46,503 nt of DNA from the NCBI GenBank assembly GCA_030540395.1, contig JAUNWI010000014.1:1-46503 (forward strand), in the 5' to 3' direction. This document shows, piece by piece, positions 46,486 to 46,503 of the stretch. The notes beneath the pieces were generated by a model. It did not search any database. It saw only the letters and a list, made by a program, of their open reading frames with translations, and was not told where the DNA came from. The translations under genes and the position numbers were made by a program. Each line of letters opens with the position of its first letter. The first letter of the stretch is position 1. This DNA comes from Phascolarctobacterium sp. Its GTDB lineage: Bacteria; Bacillota; Negativicutes; Acidaminococcales; Acidaminococcaceae.

Positions 46486-46503
46486 TGGTGTTGAGTAGCC
46501 GTT

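Overview
The window looks like a chromosomal segment of a diderm Firmicute (class Negativicutes; an Acidaminococcaceae/Phascolarctobacterium-type genome is my best guess, not proven). Firmicute-type features are a PcrA of Bacillus-like length, a preQ1-I riboswitch and a type II-A CRISPR system. Outer-membrane features are a FadL/OmpP1 porin ending in Phe and a giant filamentous-haemagglutinin-type exoprotein. All recognised protein genes lie on the + strand; the only supported - strand gene is the tracrRNA.

Layout. (1) 1-6158: a housekeeping operon with pcrA, ligA, a small exported protein with a CsgG-like look, and a helical-repeat cytosolic protein, ended by a strong terminator. (2) 6278-7594: a FadL-type outer-membrane transporter with its own terminator, followed by about 330 bp of palindrome-rich non-coding DNA. 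(3) 7982-13025: a metabolic operon of a flavodoxin/ferredoxin fusion (EFR1 type) and three tandem paralogous FAD-dependent 2-hydroxyacid dehydrogenases (GlcD/D-LDH type). (4) 13232-13534: a small XRE regulator with promoter and terminator. (5) 13802-36448: one reading frame of 7,548 codons encoding a leukotoxin LktA/FHA-like adhesin, almost half of the window. It has its own promoter, with a pair of direct repeats just upstream, and contains seven long internal repeats built from 20-residue beta-rungs. (6) 36600-37441: queC under a preQ1-I riboswitch whose antiterminator and terminator can be read from the sequence. (7) 37654-44898: a complete type II-A CRISPR-Cas locus: tracrRNA (minus strand), cas9, cas1, cas2, csn2, leader, and 15 identical 36-bp repeats plus a truncated terminal one, with 15 spacers of exactly 30 bp. 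(8) 45022-46485: an AlbA_2/HATPase putative regulator or defence-associated protein.

How parts work together. The CRISPR locus appears complete for adaptation (Cas1, Cas2, Csn2, Cas9), crRNA maturation (tracrRNA plus host RNase III, not in the window) and interference. Its architecture has three notable features. The tracrRNA promoter lies on top of the cas9 ribosome-binding site. The likely cas9 promoter faces it, so the cas9 leader would be antisense to the whole tracrRNA. The array leader ends in the II-A anchoring heptamer ATTTGAG and contains a degenerate anti-repeat able to pair with the first repeat. The adhesin has a two-partner-secretion-like N-terminus but no TpsB transporter or C-terminal barrel is visible here. 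The tandem dehydrogenases with the ferredoxin protein suggest electron-transfer-linked oxidation of 2-hydroxyacids; substrates cannot be read from the sequence.
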